DNA of 48,900 nucleotides from RBG-16-66-20 sp049651845 (GTDB lineage Bacteria; Pseudomonadota; Gammaproteobacteria; Burkholderiales; SG8-39). Below, in pieces: positions 7,783-16,010 of this stretch. Made by a program: the position numbers and the translations under genes. The stretch covers positions 1 to 48,900 of the forward strand of contig JBASCW010000167.1 in assembly GCA_049651845.1 (NCBI GenBank), in the 5' to 3' direction. Every line of letters begins with the position of its first letter. Position 1 is the stretch's first letter. The notes beneath the pieces were generated by a model. The model was not told the origin of the DNA. It saw nothing but the letters and a program-made list of their open reading frames with translations, and made no database searches.

Positions 7783-8817
7783 CTAGGGCGGGGTCTCTCC
7801 CGCCTCGAAAATCAGCCGCGTGCGCTGCTCCCCGGGCGCGGCGCGCTTGGCGCTGATCTCCAGCACCGCGCCCGGGATCGAGTCCTTGTGGGCGCGCGCG
7901 CGCTGCGCGCGCAGCTGCGCGATGCGCCGGTCCAGCTTGGCGACCGAATCCCTCATGCCGCGCCGCGCGAGCGCGTTGCGCATGCCCACCAGCTGCTCGA
8001 TTCTGACGGCCGCCGGGTCGATCTCGGCCTCCGCGGCGGGCGGACCGGCTTCCGGCGCCGGCTGCGAGCGCACCGGCGCGCCCCAGTGCACGCTCGGCCG
8101 GTTGGCGGCGGCGGCGAACTCCTGCGGCTCGCCGACCACGCGCGCGATGCCGAGGTGCTTGAACTTGAACGCCCACTCGAGCGCGCCTTCGCCACGGTCG
8201 TTCTTCACGCGCGCGTCGGCGCCGCGAGCGAGCAGCGCCTTGACCAGCGGCTCGTGGCCCTCGTAGACGGCCATCATCAGTACGCTCGAGCCGTTGCTGC
8301 TGCGCGCGTTGATGTCCGCGCCGTGGTCGAGCAGCACGCCCGCAGCCTCGGCCTGGCCGGCGAAGGCCGCGTAGTGCAGCGCGCTCCACTGCATCGGCGC
8401 GCTGTCCACCACCGCGCCCTTGCCGATCAACCAGCGCATCGCCGCTACCTGGCCGCGCCAGGCCGCGTGCATGAGCGCGCTCTCGCCGAGCTCGTTGCGC
8501 CGGTTGATGTCGGCGCCGCGCGCGACGAGCAGCTCCATCAACGGCAGGTTGCCCAGCCAGGCGGCGATCATCAGGCCGGTGCCGATGCGGTCGGCGACGT
8601 AATTGGGGTCCATGCCGGCGTCCAGCCACTCCTTCACCTGCGGCAGGTTGCCCGCCTCGACCTGCGCGCCGTAGGCGACCGGATCGGGCGTCGGCGTCGG
8701 CGGCCCGAACAGGTGCTGCAGCAGCTGCGCGCACGCCGCGCCGGCGCAGAGCAGCAGCGCGAGCGCGGCCGCGGCGAGGAATCCGCCGGACAGCCTGCTG
8801 TTAGAGTCATGCCACAA
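7783..8817 (-). CDS. exported ankyrin-repeat protein
   Basis: The 344-residue protein has an N-terminal hydrophobic signal (SGGFLAAAALALLLCAGAACA), five or six ankyrin repeats from about residue 45 to 230, and a charged, probably coiled C-terminal part. The repeats include GLMIAAWLGNLPLMELLVAR, ALMHAAWRGQ, ALHYAAFAGQ and VLMMAVYEGHEPLV. Ankyrin repeats bind proteins, so this is probably a periplasmic scaffold. I place the start at TTG 8817, because AAAGGA lies six bases upstream and the signal peptide follows at once. Longer forms would run into the divergent gene at 8828. Its 3' end faces the M16 gene with three bases between. Confidence 0.8.
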   Translation of the reverse strand: MWHDSNSRLSGGFLAAAALALLLCAGAACAQLLQHLFGPPTPTPDPVAYGAQVEAGNLPQVKEWLDAGMDPNYVADRIGTGLMIAAWLGNLPLMELLVARGADINRRNELGESALMHAAWRGQVAAMRWLIGKGAVVDSAPMQWSALHYAAFAGQAEAAGVLLDHGADINARSSNGSSVLMMAVYEGHEPLVKALLARGADARVKNDRGEGALEWAFKFKHLGIARVVGEPQEFAAAANRPSVHWGAPVRSQPAPEAGPPAAEAEIDPAAVRIEQLVGMRNALARRGMRDSVAKLDRRIAQLRAQRARAHKDSIPGAVLEISAKRAAPGEQRTRLIFEAGETPP

Positions 8818-8827
8818 GGTCGTTCCT

Positions 8828-9403
8828 TTGCCGTCCACCGTGCACAACACGCGTCCGTTCCTGGGCCCGGCGCTCGCGATCTCGCTCGCCCTGCACGCCG
8901 CGCTGGTCTCGGTCCGCCTGCCGGAGATCGCTGGCCTGCAGGTGCCGAAGCCGCTGCGGGAGCTCATCGTGCACCTGCCTGCGCCCGAGAAGCCCGCCGC
9001 CGCGCCGCGCCTCACGCTGCCGCCCGAGCCGCAGCCGAATGCTAGCGCAAGCGCTCCGCTTGCCGCCGCGAAACCGCGGCCGGCGGCGCCGCGCGTTGCG
9101 ATTCCGCAACCCGCATCGGCCGATCCGCAGCGCCTGCAGGGCGAAGCGGCGCTACGCGCCGCCGAGCAGCTCGCGCGCGACCTGCCCTACCCGCCCGAGG
9201 CGATCGAGCGCGGCCTGCAGGGCGAGGCGCTGGTGCTGATTTTCCTGGACCGCTCGGGCAATGCGATTGCCGCGCGCCTCGAAGCGAGCAGCGGCCACGC
9301 CATCCTGGATGACGCGGCCGTGCGCGCCGCGCGCCAGCTGCGCGCGCTCCCCGACAGCGCGCCGCGCGAGGCGCTGCTGCCGGTGCGCTTCCGGCTGCGC
9401 TAG
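8828..9403 (+). CDS. TonB-like protein (energy transducer C-terminal domain)
   Basis: The layout is that of TonB-type proteins: a single N-terminal membrane anchor (ALAISLALHAALVSV), a proline/alanine-rich linker of about 80 residues, and a C-terminal TonB_C domain. That domain runs through YPPEAIERGLQGEALVLIFL to the conserved AAVRAARQL. No exbB/exbD are adjacent, so it may use a distant motor or be a TonB-fold protein for other partners. The start is TTG 8828 or GTG 8840; neither has a strong ribosome site. It is divergent from the ankyrin gene with almost no space between the two starts. Confidence 0.75.
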   Translation: MPSTVHNTRPFLGPALAISLALHAALVSVRLPEIAGLQVPKPLRELIVHLPAPEKPAAAPRLTLPPEPQPNASASAPLAAAKPRPAAPRVAIPQPASADPQRLQGEAALRAAEQLARDLPYPPEAIERGLQGEALVLIFLDRSGNAIAARLEASSGHAILDDAAVRAARQLRALPDSAPREALLPVRFRLR

Positions 9404-9416
9404 CAAGGAATTGGCG

Positions 9417-9599
9417 TCAGCCCTGGTGCGCGCCGCGCATCTCGCGCAGTGCGCCTTCTACACGCCGCCACTGATGCGCCTGCTCCTTGTCGCCGGCTTT
9501 CTCGAACGACGCCGCCTTCTGCGCGGCTTCGGCGATCGCCTTGGCGCCCTGCGTTTCGAACAGGTGGCGTGCGAGCGCCGAGATACCGGATGTATCCAT
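9417..9599 (-). CDS. small hypothetical protein
   Basis: A 60-residue, mostly helical, charged protein starts at ATG 9599 with AGGAGA seven bases upstream, which makes it a credible gene despite its size. It has no cysteine, signal or membrane segment. The sequence alternates alanine/glutamate/lysine (AIAEAAQKAASFEKAGDKEQ), suggesting an amphipathic helix. It lies convergent to the TonB-like gene (13 bases apart), and a perfect 18-base palindrome lies 41 bases upstream. Family not recognised. Confidence 0.6.
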   Translation of the reverse strand: MDTSGISALARHLFETQGAKAIAEAAQKAASFEKAGDKEQAHQWRRVEGALREMRGAHQG

Positions 9600-9639
9600 G
9601 GCCTGTCTCCTCAATGGGACATCATCAAGCAGCAGGCTC

Positions 9640-9657
9640 GCCGATCGCGCGATCGGC
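9640..9657. repeat. perfect 18-base palindrome
   Basis: GCCGATCGCGCGATCGGC is fully self-complementary and lies 41 bases upstream of the start of the small gene at 9417-9599. It could be an operator for that gene or part of the mobile repeat next to it (9661-9700). There is no T-run, so it is not a typical terminator. Confidence 0.5.
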
Positions 9658-9660
9658 CGT

Positions 9661-9700
9661 ATTGACACAACTCAGGAACAGGGGTCAGACCCCCTTTATC
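9661..9700. repeat. REP-like palindromic element (GGGGTC-A-GACCCC)
   Basis: The core 9681-9693 is a perfect inverted repeat of six bases with a one-base centre, flanked by ACTCAGGAACA on one side and CTTTATC on the other. Palindromes with this core are, to my knowledge, dispersed repeats in beta- and gammaproteobacteria and are linked to REP-associated tyrosine transposases. It abuts the premature end of mscL exactly, so it is the likely cause of the truncation. No second copy was noticed in this window. Confidence 0.6.
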
Positions 9701-9846
9701 TATTGCGTGCCGATCACCGGCATCACCAGGTCCTCGACGAGCGAGCTCACGATTTTGCCGAAGGCCGCGCCGATGATCACGCCGACGGCGAGGTCCATGA
9801 CGTTGCCCTTGACCGCGAACTCCCGGATCTCCTTGACCATGCTCAT
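9700..9846 (-). pseudogene. mscL: truncated mechanosensitive channel MscL
   Basis: Translation from ATG 9846 gives 48 residues that match the MscL N-terminus closely: KEIREFAVKGNVMDLAVGVI, then IGAAFGKIVSSLVEDLVMP, then VIGTQ and a stop. MscL is normally about 130-145 residues, so the periplasmic loop, second membrane helix and C-terminal bundle are missing. The stop coincides with the edge of the REP-like element. A channel needs both helices, so this remnant cannot form one. GGAGAG before the ATG and close linkage to greB (22 bases) show it was an ordinary gene. The codons kept show no frameshift, pointing to recent loss. Confidence 0.85.
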
Positions 9847-9868
9847 CGCGCTCTCCGCTGGAGTTCCG

Positions 9869-10411
<543 letters not shown>

Positions 10412-10527
10412 GGCGGAAATTCTACACGCGGGTCCGCGAGCCGCCGCTTGCCAGCATCGCCGCGAGACCCGAGAATCCGGGATGGCGCGCCCGTCCAGCG
10501 TCGAGGCGGCGGCCCGGGGAGAACGAC

Positions 10528-11244
10528 ATGGCACTGGAAAAAAAGGTTGAGAAGGACGACCTGCTCACGAGAATGCGCATCCGCGAGGTGCTGCTGTTCG
10601 GCCTCATCGCGCTCGCCGCGATCCTCGCCCAGCTGCCGCACGAGGTCCTCGAGGAGCACGGCATCGAGCGCAACTTCCTGCTCGGCGTGCTGGGCTGCGG
10701 CATCATCCTCGGCCTGTTCTTCTACCTTAAGTTCTTCTTCTTCCTCGCGGTGGTGCTGCTGATCCTCGGCGCCAACCTCGACCAGCAGATCTCCGAGTAC
10801 ATCAACATCTCGAAGGTGCCGCTGGTGCTCGCGCTGGTGGCGATGGTCGGCATCTCGCTGATCAACTACGTGGTCAAGCTGATGCCCACGGGGCTGGAGG
10901 AAAAGCCCAAGGAGAAAAGCCCGGAGGGCGTGCGCGCCCTGTTCTATGCCATCGAGAAGAGCAACCTCGTGTACGCGCAGAAGGTGCTGCAGATGAACTT
11001 CGACCCGAACCTGCAGCACGACAACGGCTACACCGCGCTCGCCTATGCGGCCATGAAGGGCAACGGCCGCATGGTCGAGCTGCTGCTGCGCAACGGCGCC
11101 GACCCCACGGTCACCACCAAGGAAGGCGACACGCCGGTCGAGCTCGCGCTGCGGCTCGGCCATTCCGAGGTCGCCGACATCCTCAAGACCGCCCGCCAGC
11201 AGATACAGGGCGGCGGCGCGCCCGCCGAGGCCGCGCCGGCGTGA
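10528..11244 (+). CDS. membrane-anchored ankyrin-repeat protein
   Basis: This 238-residue protein has three or four hydrophobic segments between residues 20 and 120 (LLFGLIALAAILAQL, FLLGVLGCGIILGLFF, LKFFFFLAVVLLILGA, VPLVLALVAMVGISLINYVV). A cytoplasmic tail follows with two or three ankyrin repeats (NGYTALAYAAMKGNGRMVEL, then EGDTPVELALRLGHSEVADI). Start at ATG 10528 with GGGGAG nine bases upstream. The stop overlaps the GTG of the next gene, so the pair is coupled. It resembles, but does not closely match, the exported ankyrin protein at 7783. Specific role unknown. Confidence 0.8.
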   Translation: MALEKKVEKDDLLTRMRIREVLLFGLIALAAILAQLPHEVLEEHGIERNFLLGVLGCGIILGLFFYLKFFFFLAVVLLILGANLDQQISEYINISKVPLVLALVAMVGISLINYVVKLMPTGLEEKPKEKSPEGVRALFYAIEKSNLVYAQKVLQMNFDPNLQHDNGYTALAYAAMKGNGRMVELLLRNGADPTVTTKEGDTPVELALRLGHSEVADILKTARQQIQGGGAPAEAAPA

Positions 11245-12308
11245 AGTGGTACATCGCCGCGGCGTTGCTTGCTGCGGCGGTCCAGGCGTCGGCGCAGGTG
11301 CAGCTGGAGAAGATCCAGCTCCCGCCCGGCTTCCGCATCGAACTGTACGCGACCGTCCCGAACGCGCGCTCGCTCGCGCTCGGCGCGAAAGGCATGCTCT
11401 TCGTGGGCAGCCGCTCCGGCGGCACCGTGCACGCGGTCGCGCCCGGGGGGAAAGTCAGCAGGATCGCCGACGGACTGTCCATGCCCAACGGTGTTGCTTT
11501 CAAGGATGGGGCGCTCTACGTCGCTGAGGTCAGTCGGATTCTGAAGATCGAAAACGCGGAAAGCGATTCAAGATCGAGACCTGAGAACGTCTTCGACAAG
11601 CTCCCTCGCGAGGTGCACCACGGCTGGAAGTTCATCCGCTTCTCGCCTGACGGCAAGCTCGCCATCCCGATCGGCGCGCCTTGCAACATCTGCGACCGGG
11701 AGGGGTATGCACAGATTGGATTTCTCGATCTTCCCACCGGAAAATTTGAAACTTTTGCCAAAGGCGTCCGCAACAGCGTGGGCTTCGACTGGCACCCCGT
11801 CACGCGGGAGCTGTGGTTCACCGACAACGGCCGCGACTGGCTGGGCGACGACTTGCCCGCCGATGAGCTGAACCGCGCGCCGCGCGCCGGGATGCACTTC
11901 GGCTTCCCGCACTGCCACCAGGGCGACCTGCCCGACCCGGAGTTCGGCCGCACGCGCCGCTGCGCCGAGTTCGAGCCGCCGGCGCAGAAGCTCGGGCCGC
12001 ACGTCGCCGCGCTCGGCATGCGCTTCTATACCGGGACCATGTTCCCGGCCGAGTACCGCAACCAGATCTTCATCGCCGAGCACGGCTCATGGAACCGCTC
12101 GAAGAAGAGCGGCTATCGGGTGTCGTTGGTTCGCCTGGATTCTTCTGGAAAAACCAGAAGCTATGAAACATTCGCGCAAGGCTGGCTGCAGGGCGAGTCG
12201 GCCTGGGGCCGGCCCGTGGACCTGGAAATCCTGCCCGACGGGTCGCTCGCGCTGTCGGACGACGCGGCCGGTGCGATATACCGCATCAGCTATTCCGCGT
12301 CCCGCTGA
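11241..12308 (+). CDS. exported sorbosone-dehydrogenase-like beta-propeller protein
   Basis: The 355-residue protein has a signal peptide (residues 1-18, ending QASA). The body is a beta-propeller of the L-sorbosone dehydrogenase / soluble PQQ sugar dehydrogenase type, with recurring blades such as LALGAKGMLFVGSRSGG, WFTDNGRDWLGDDLPADEL, IFIAEHGSWNRS and LPDGSLALSDDAAGAIYRI. Two cysteines in CNIC (about residue 150) and further ones in HCHQGD and RRCAEF may form disulfides. Known relatives oxidise sugars or aldoses with PQQ in the periplasm; substrate here is unknown. Start GTG 11241 overlaps the previous stop (GTGA). Confidence 0.85.
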   Translation: MKWYIAAALLAAAVQASAQVQLEKIQLPPGFRIELYATVPNARSLALGAKGMLFVGSRSGGTVHAVAPGGKVSRIADGLSMPNGVAFKDGALYVAEVSRILKIENAESDSRSRPENVFDKLPREVHHGWKFIRFSPDGKLAIPIGAPCNICDREGYAQIGFLDLPTGKFETFAKGVRNSVGFDWHPVTRELWFTDNGRDWLGDDLPADELNRAPRAGMHFGFPHCHQGDLPDPEFGRTRRCAEFEPPAQKLGPHVAALGMRFYTGTMFPAEYRNQIFIAEHGSWNRSKKSGYRVSLVRLDSSGKTRSYETFAQGWLQGESAWGRPVDLEILPDGSLALSDDAAGAIYRISYSASR

Positions 12309-12394
12309 TACTGTATATTTCCCCACCCCCCAACCGGTAGTTCCGGACGCGGGATTTGCGCATCGGGGGACTTTATCTAGTGGCTTGTGCTCGG

Positions 12395-12420
12395 AAAAAA
12401 ACAGGCGTTCAATCAACGCC
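12395..12420 (-). terminator. intrinsic terminator pointing leftward, upstream of nrdJ
   Basis: Read on the minus strand there is a perfect 6-bp stem GGCGTT/AACGCC (12420-12404, five-base loop) followed by TG and seven T residues (12401-12395). The stem can extend with CAG/CTG around one bulged base. Both flanking genes run rightward, so this terminator would stop an antisense transcript or end a small leftward RNA. On the plus strand there is no T-run after the hairpin. Confidence 0.55.
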
Positions 12421-12457
12421 CTGCCTCTAATACTTGATGTGGGACCACAATAACAAT

Positions 12458-15364
12458 ATGAATGACGCGGAAACCCCCACCCTGAAGGCCCCGGCCACCC
12501 TCCCCGACCAGGAGATCTGCCGCGAGGCGCTCGTAGAGAAGTACGCCAAGGGCGAAGAAACCTCGATCGATCAGGTGCGCCGGCGCGTGGCGCGCGCGCT
12601 CGCCGAGGTCGAGCCGGATGCCGAGCGCGCGAAGTGGGAAAAGCGCTTCACCCAGGCGCAGGCGGACGGCTTCATCCCTGCCGGGCGCATCAACTCGGCG
12701 GCCGGCGTGCAGCTGCAGGCGACGCTGATCAACTGCTTCGTGCAGCCGGTGGGCGACTCGATCACCGAGGTGGTGGACGGCAAGCCCGGCATCTACACCG
12801 CGCTCGCCGAGGCCGCCGAGACCATGCGCCGCGGCGGCGGCGTCGGCTACGACTTCTCGGCGATCCGCCCCAAGGGCGCCGAGGTGAAGGGCACGCACTC
12901 GCGCGCGAGCGGCCCGGTGTCCTACATGCGCGTGTTCGACCGCTCCTGCGAGACGGTGGAATCGGCCGGCGCGCGCCGCGGCGCGCAGATGGGCGTGCTG
13001 CGCTGCGACCACCCGGACATCGAGGAGTTCGTGCACGCCAAGGACCGCGGCGACCTTGCCAACTTCAACATCTCGGTCGGCGTGACCGACGACTTCATGC
13101 AGGCCGTGGAGCAGGACGCGGAGTTCGAGCTGGTCCACAAGGCGCGGCCCTGGCCGGACAACGGTGGCTATCGGCGCGCCGAAGGCCTGTGGGTGTACCG
13201 CAAGATCCGCGCGCGCGAGCTGTGGGACCAGATCATGCGCTCGACCTACGACCACGCCGAGCCGGGCATCCTGTTCCTCGACCGCATGAACCGGGACAAC
13301 AACCTGTCCTATTGCGAGACCATCGAGGCGACCAACCCCTGCGCCGAGCAGCCGCTGCCCTCCTATGGCTGCTGCTGCCTGGGCTCGATCGACCTGACGC
13401 GCTACGTCGAGCACGCCTTCGAGGAGAAGGCGAGCTTCAACTTCCAGCGCTTCGCGAAGACCGTGCACACCTCGGTGCGCATGCTCGACAACGTGCTCGA
13501 CGTCACCGCCTGGCCGCTCGAGCAGCAGCGCAACGAGGCGATGGCCAAGCGGCGCGTCGGCCTGGGCTTTACGGGGCTCGGCGACGCGCTTGCGATGCTG
13601 CGCCTGCGCTACGACAGCGAGGAGGCGCGCACCATGGCCTCGACGATCTCCGCGGCGATGCGCGACGAGGCCTACAAGGCCTCGGCCGAGCTCGCGAGGG
13701 AGCGCGGCGCGTTCCCGCTGTTCAATGCCGACATGTACCTGTCGGGCACGAGCTTCGCCACGCGCCTGCCGGACGAGATCAAGGCGCTGATCCGCAAGCA
13801 CGGGCTGCGCAATTCGCACCTGCTGTCGATCGCGCCGACCGGCACCATCAGCCTCGCCTTCGCCGACAACGCCTCGAACGGCATCGAGCCGCCGTTCTCC
13901 TGGGTCTACACGCGCAAGAAGCGCATGGCCGACGGCACGCTCAAGGAGTTCCCGGTCGAGGACCATGCCTGGCGCCGCTACCGCCATATGTTGGCGACGG
14001 GGGCCCTTCCCCGTCGTGAGGGCGACGACGCCGGCAAGCTGCCGCCCTGGTTCGTCACGGCGCTCGAGATCTCGGCGCGCGCGCACGAGCAGATGGTGGC
14101 CGCAGTGGCGCCGTACGTCGACACCAGCATCTCCAAGACGGTCAACGTGCCCGAGGACTATCCCTACGAGGACTTCCAGGACCTCTACCTGCACGCCTGG
14201 AAGTCGGGCCTGAAGGGCCTCGCCACCTACCGGCCGAACAAGGTGCTCGGCGCGGTGCTGTCGGTGGAGAAGAAGGCCGAGGGCGTGCCCGCGCAGGACG
14301 CGCTGCGCGCGCCGCAGGACTTCGTCGGAGACGACCGCAACCGGCGCATCCGCATCAAGTCGCTGCCGCAACCGGTGCTCGCCAGCCTGCGCTGGCCGGG
14401 ACGCCCCGACCTCTCGGGCGGCAATCCGGCCTGGACCTACATGATCGAGCACCCGCAGTACCACTTCGCGGTGTTCGTGGGCCACGTCGAGAACGGCCAA
14501 CCGCATGCGTTCGAGGTCTGGGTGAACGGCAGCGAGCAGCCGAGGGGCCTGGGCGCGCTCGCCAAGACGCTGTCCATGGACATGCGCGGCAAGGACCCGG
14601 GCTGGCTCAAGCTCAAGCTCGAGACGCTCGCCAAGGCGGGCGGCGAGCCCTTCGACATGGCCTTCCCGCCGCACGGCGAGAAAAAGCGCATGCCGTCCAT
14701 CGTTTCGGCTTTCTCCCAGTTGATTCTCTACAGGGTAAAAGCACTGAAAGGATTCGACGACGCACCGACGCCCGTGCTGGATGCGATGTTCAGCCTCAAG
14801 GAGCCGAAGACCGGCACCGACGGCACCATGTCCTGGACGGTGGACGTGCTCAACCCGCGCACCGGCGACGACTTCGTGCTGGGCCTCAAGGAGATCGCGC
14901 TGCCGCCGATGGAAGGCCATCCCGCAGGCGTGACGCGGCCCTACTCGATGTGGCTGTCCGGGGAGTACCCCAGGGCGCTGGATGGCCTGTGCAAGATCCT
15001 GTCGCTCGACATGCGCGTGCTCGACCCGGCCTGGATCGGCATGAAGCTGCGCAAGCTGCTCGACTTCCCCGAGCCGCTCGGCGACTTCATGGCCTTCGTG
15101 CCGGGCGCGCGCAAGCAGGAAACCTTCCCCTCCACGGTGTCCTACCTCGCGCGGCTGATCCTGCACCGCTACGCGATGCTCGGCATCCTCGGCGAGGACG
15201 GGCTGCCGGTGCGCCAGATGGGCATCCTCGAGCAGCCCGAGGTCCGCGGCCAGGCGCGCGTGATGGCGGGCGCGCGCTGCCCCGAATGCTCGAATAACAC
15301 CTTGATCCGCAAAGACGGTTGCGATTACTGTACGGCATGCGGATACACGGGGGCCTGCGGCTAG
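12458..15364 (+). CDS. nrdJ: vitamin B12-dependent ribonucleotide reductase (class II)
   Basis: NrdJ converts ribonucleotides to deoxyribonucleotides with adenosylcobalamin and works with or without oxygen. The 968-residue protein has the RNR barrel with LINCFVQP (first redox cysteine), the active-site segment NPCAEQPLPSYG, and the SIAPTGTISLAF loop. Two copies of a TSCPD domain follow, each with a SLDMR/SMDMR stretch followed by a PAW/PGW motif, at about residues 635-760 and 795-915. A C-terminal zinc ribbon CPECSNN...CDYCTACG ends it. I chose ATG 12458; ATG 12437 in frame is possible and neither has a good ribosome site. No cobalamin riboswitch is visible upstream. Confidence 0.93.
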   Translation: MNDAETPTLKAPATLPDQEICREALVEKYAKGEETSIDQVRRRVARALAEVEPDAERAKWEKRFTQAQADGFIPAGRINSAAGVQLQATLINCFVQPVGDSITEVVDGKPGIYTALAEAAETMRRGGGVGYDFSAIRPKGAEVKGTHSRASGPVSYMRVFDRSCETVESAGARRGAQMGVLRCDHPDIEEFVHAKDRGDLANFNISVGVTDDFMQAVEQDAEFELVHKARPWPDNGGYRRAEGLWVYRKIRARELWDQIMRSTYDHAEPGILFLDRMNRDNNLSYCETIEATNPCAEQPLPSYGCCCLGSIDLTRYVEHAFEEKASFNFQRFAKTVHTSVRMLDNVLDVTAWPLEQQRNEAMAKRRVGLGFTGLGDALAMLRLRYDSEEARTMASTISAAMRDEAYKASAELARERGAFPLFNADMYLSGTSFATRLPDEIKALIRKHGLRNSHLLSIAPTGTISLAFADNASNGIEPPFSWVYTRKKRMADGTLKEFPVEDHAWRRYRHMLATGALPRREGDDAGKLPPWFVTALEISARAHEQMVAAVAPYVDTSISKTVNVPEDYPYEDFQDLYLHAWKSGLKGLATYRPNKVLGAVLSVEKKAEGVPAQDALRAPQDFVGDDRNRRIRIKSLPQPVLASLRWPGRPDLSGGNPAWTYMIEHPQYHFAVFVGHVENGQPHAFEVWVNGSEQPRGLGALAKTLSMDMRGKDPGWLKLKLETLAKAGGEPFDMAFPPHGEKKRMPSIVSAFSQLILYRVKALKGFDDAPTPVLDAMFSLKEPKTGTDGTMSWTVDVLNPRTGDDFVLGLKEIALPPMEGHPAGVTRPYSMWLSGEYPRALDGLCKILSLDMRVLDPAWIGMKLRKLLDFPEPLGDFMAFVPGARKQETFPSTVSYLARLILHRYAMLGILGEDGLPVRQMGILEQPEVRGQARVMAGARCPECSNNTLIRKDGCDYCTACGYTGACG

Positions 15365-15933
15365 CTGATTCAGCCGGGACGCTGCGCTTTGCGTCGGCGC
15401 TGGTTCTGCTTTTCTCGCTCGTCGCCTGCGGCACGCTGAACGTCGTCGCCGAGGGCGGCGACAGCGACCTGATGCTGAACGGCAACGACCCGGTCGCGTA
15501 CTTAACGGCCGGGACCGCCGCGCGCGGCCGGCCCGACATCAAGACCGAGCACCAGGGCGTCACCTACCGCTTCCTGAGCGAGGAGAACCGCCGCCAGTTC
15601 ATCACCAGCCCCGACCGCTACGCGCCGCAGTTCGGCGGCTTCAGCGCGCAGGCGATGGCCTACGCGGTGCCGGCGGCGACCGACGCCGCCACCTTCAAGA
15701 TCATCGACGGCAGGCTGTACCTGTTCGAGAGCACGCGCACGCGCCTGTACTTCGAGATGGACCAGGAGCGCAACCTGCGCATGGCCAACCAGTACTGGGA
15801 ATCCGAGGTGCGCGATTCCGGCAGCTGGCAACTGCAGGCCTTAAAGCGCCTGCTGATCCGCGTGCCGGGCTACAAGTCCGACGCCGATCTCGCAGCCGAG
15901 TACGAGCGGCGCTTCGGCCGCAAGCCGAACTAA
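15337..15933 (+). CDS. YHS-domain lipoprotein
   Basis: The 198-residue protein begins inside the end of nrdJ (28-base overlap) at ATG 15337. A lipobox-like LVAC follows the hydrophobic stretch ALVLLFS, so it is probably an outer- or inner-membrane lipoprotein. The body has a YHS domain: LNGNDPVAYLTAG, then YRFLSEENRRQFITSPDRYA, then PQFGGFSA. YHS domains often bind metal or occur beside metal transporters, but the cysteines of metal-binding YHS proteins are absent here. The C-terminal 60 residues are helical and charged. Translation is probably coupled to nrdJ. A functional tie to nrdJ is not obvious. Confidence 0.78.
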   Translation: MRIHGGLRLADSAGTLRFASALVLLFSLVACGTLNVVAEGGDSDLMLNGNDPVAYLTAGTAARGRPDIKTEHQGVTYRFLSEENRRQFITSPDRYAPQFGGFSAQAMAYAVPAATDAATFKIIDGRLYLFESTRTRLYFEMDQERNLRMANQYWESEVRDSGSWQLQALKRLLIRVPGYKSDADLAAEYERRFGRKPN

Positions 15934-16010
15934 GCTGTATATCGGTTTGACAACTTACTTCGTCCGCTCATAGCTGGCGATTCGCAAAGGCCACACACTA
16001 GGTAGGCTGA

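Noticed and set aside
12307..12325. LexA-type SOS box (ACTGTATATTT)
   Set aside because: Only the left half-site fits; the inverted right half is missing.
12309..12457. Cobalamin riboswitch or NrdR boxes upstream of nrdJ
   Set aside because: No B12-box-like sequence and no convincing pair of NrdR boxes are visible in the 149 bases.
12413..15166. Very long open frame antisense to nrdJ (917 codons)
   Set aside because: It is the mirror of a G+C-rich gene with strong codon bias; the translation is rich in arginine, alanine, histidine and valine and shows no family motif, while the opposite strand encodes a complete NrdJ.
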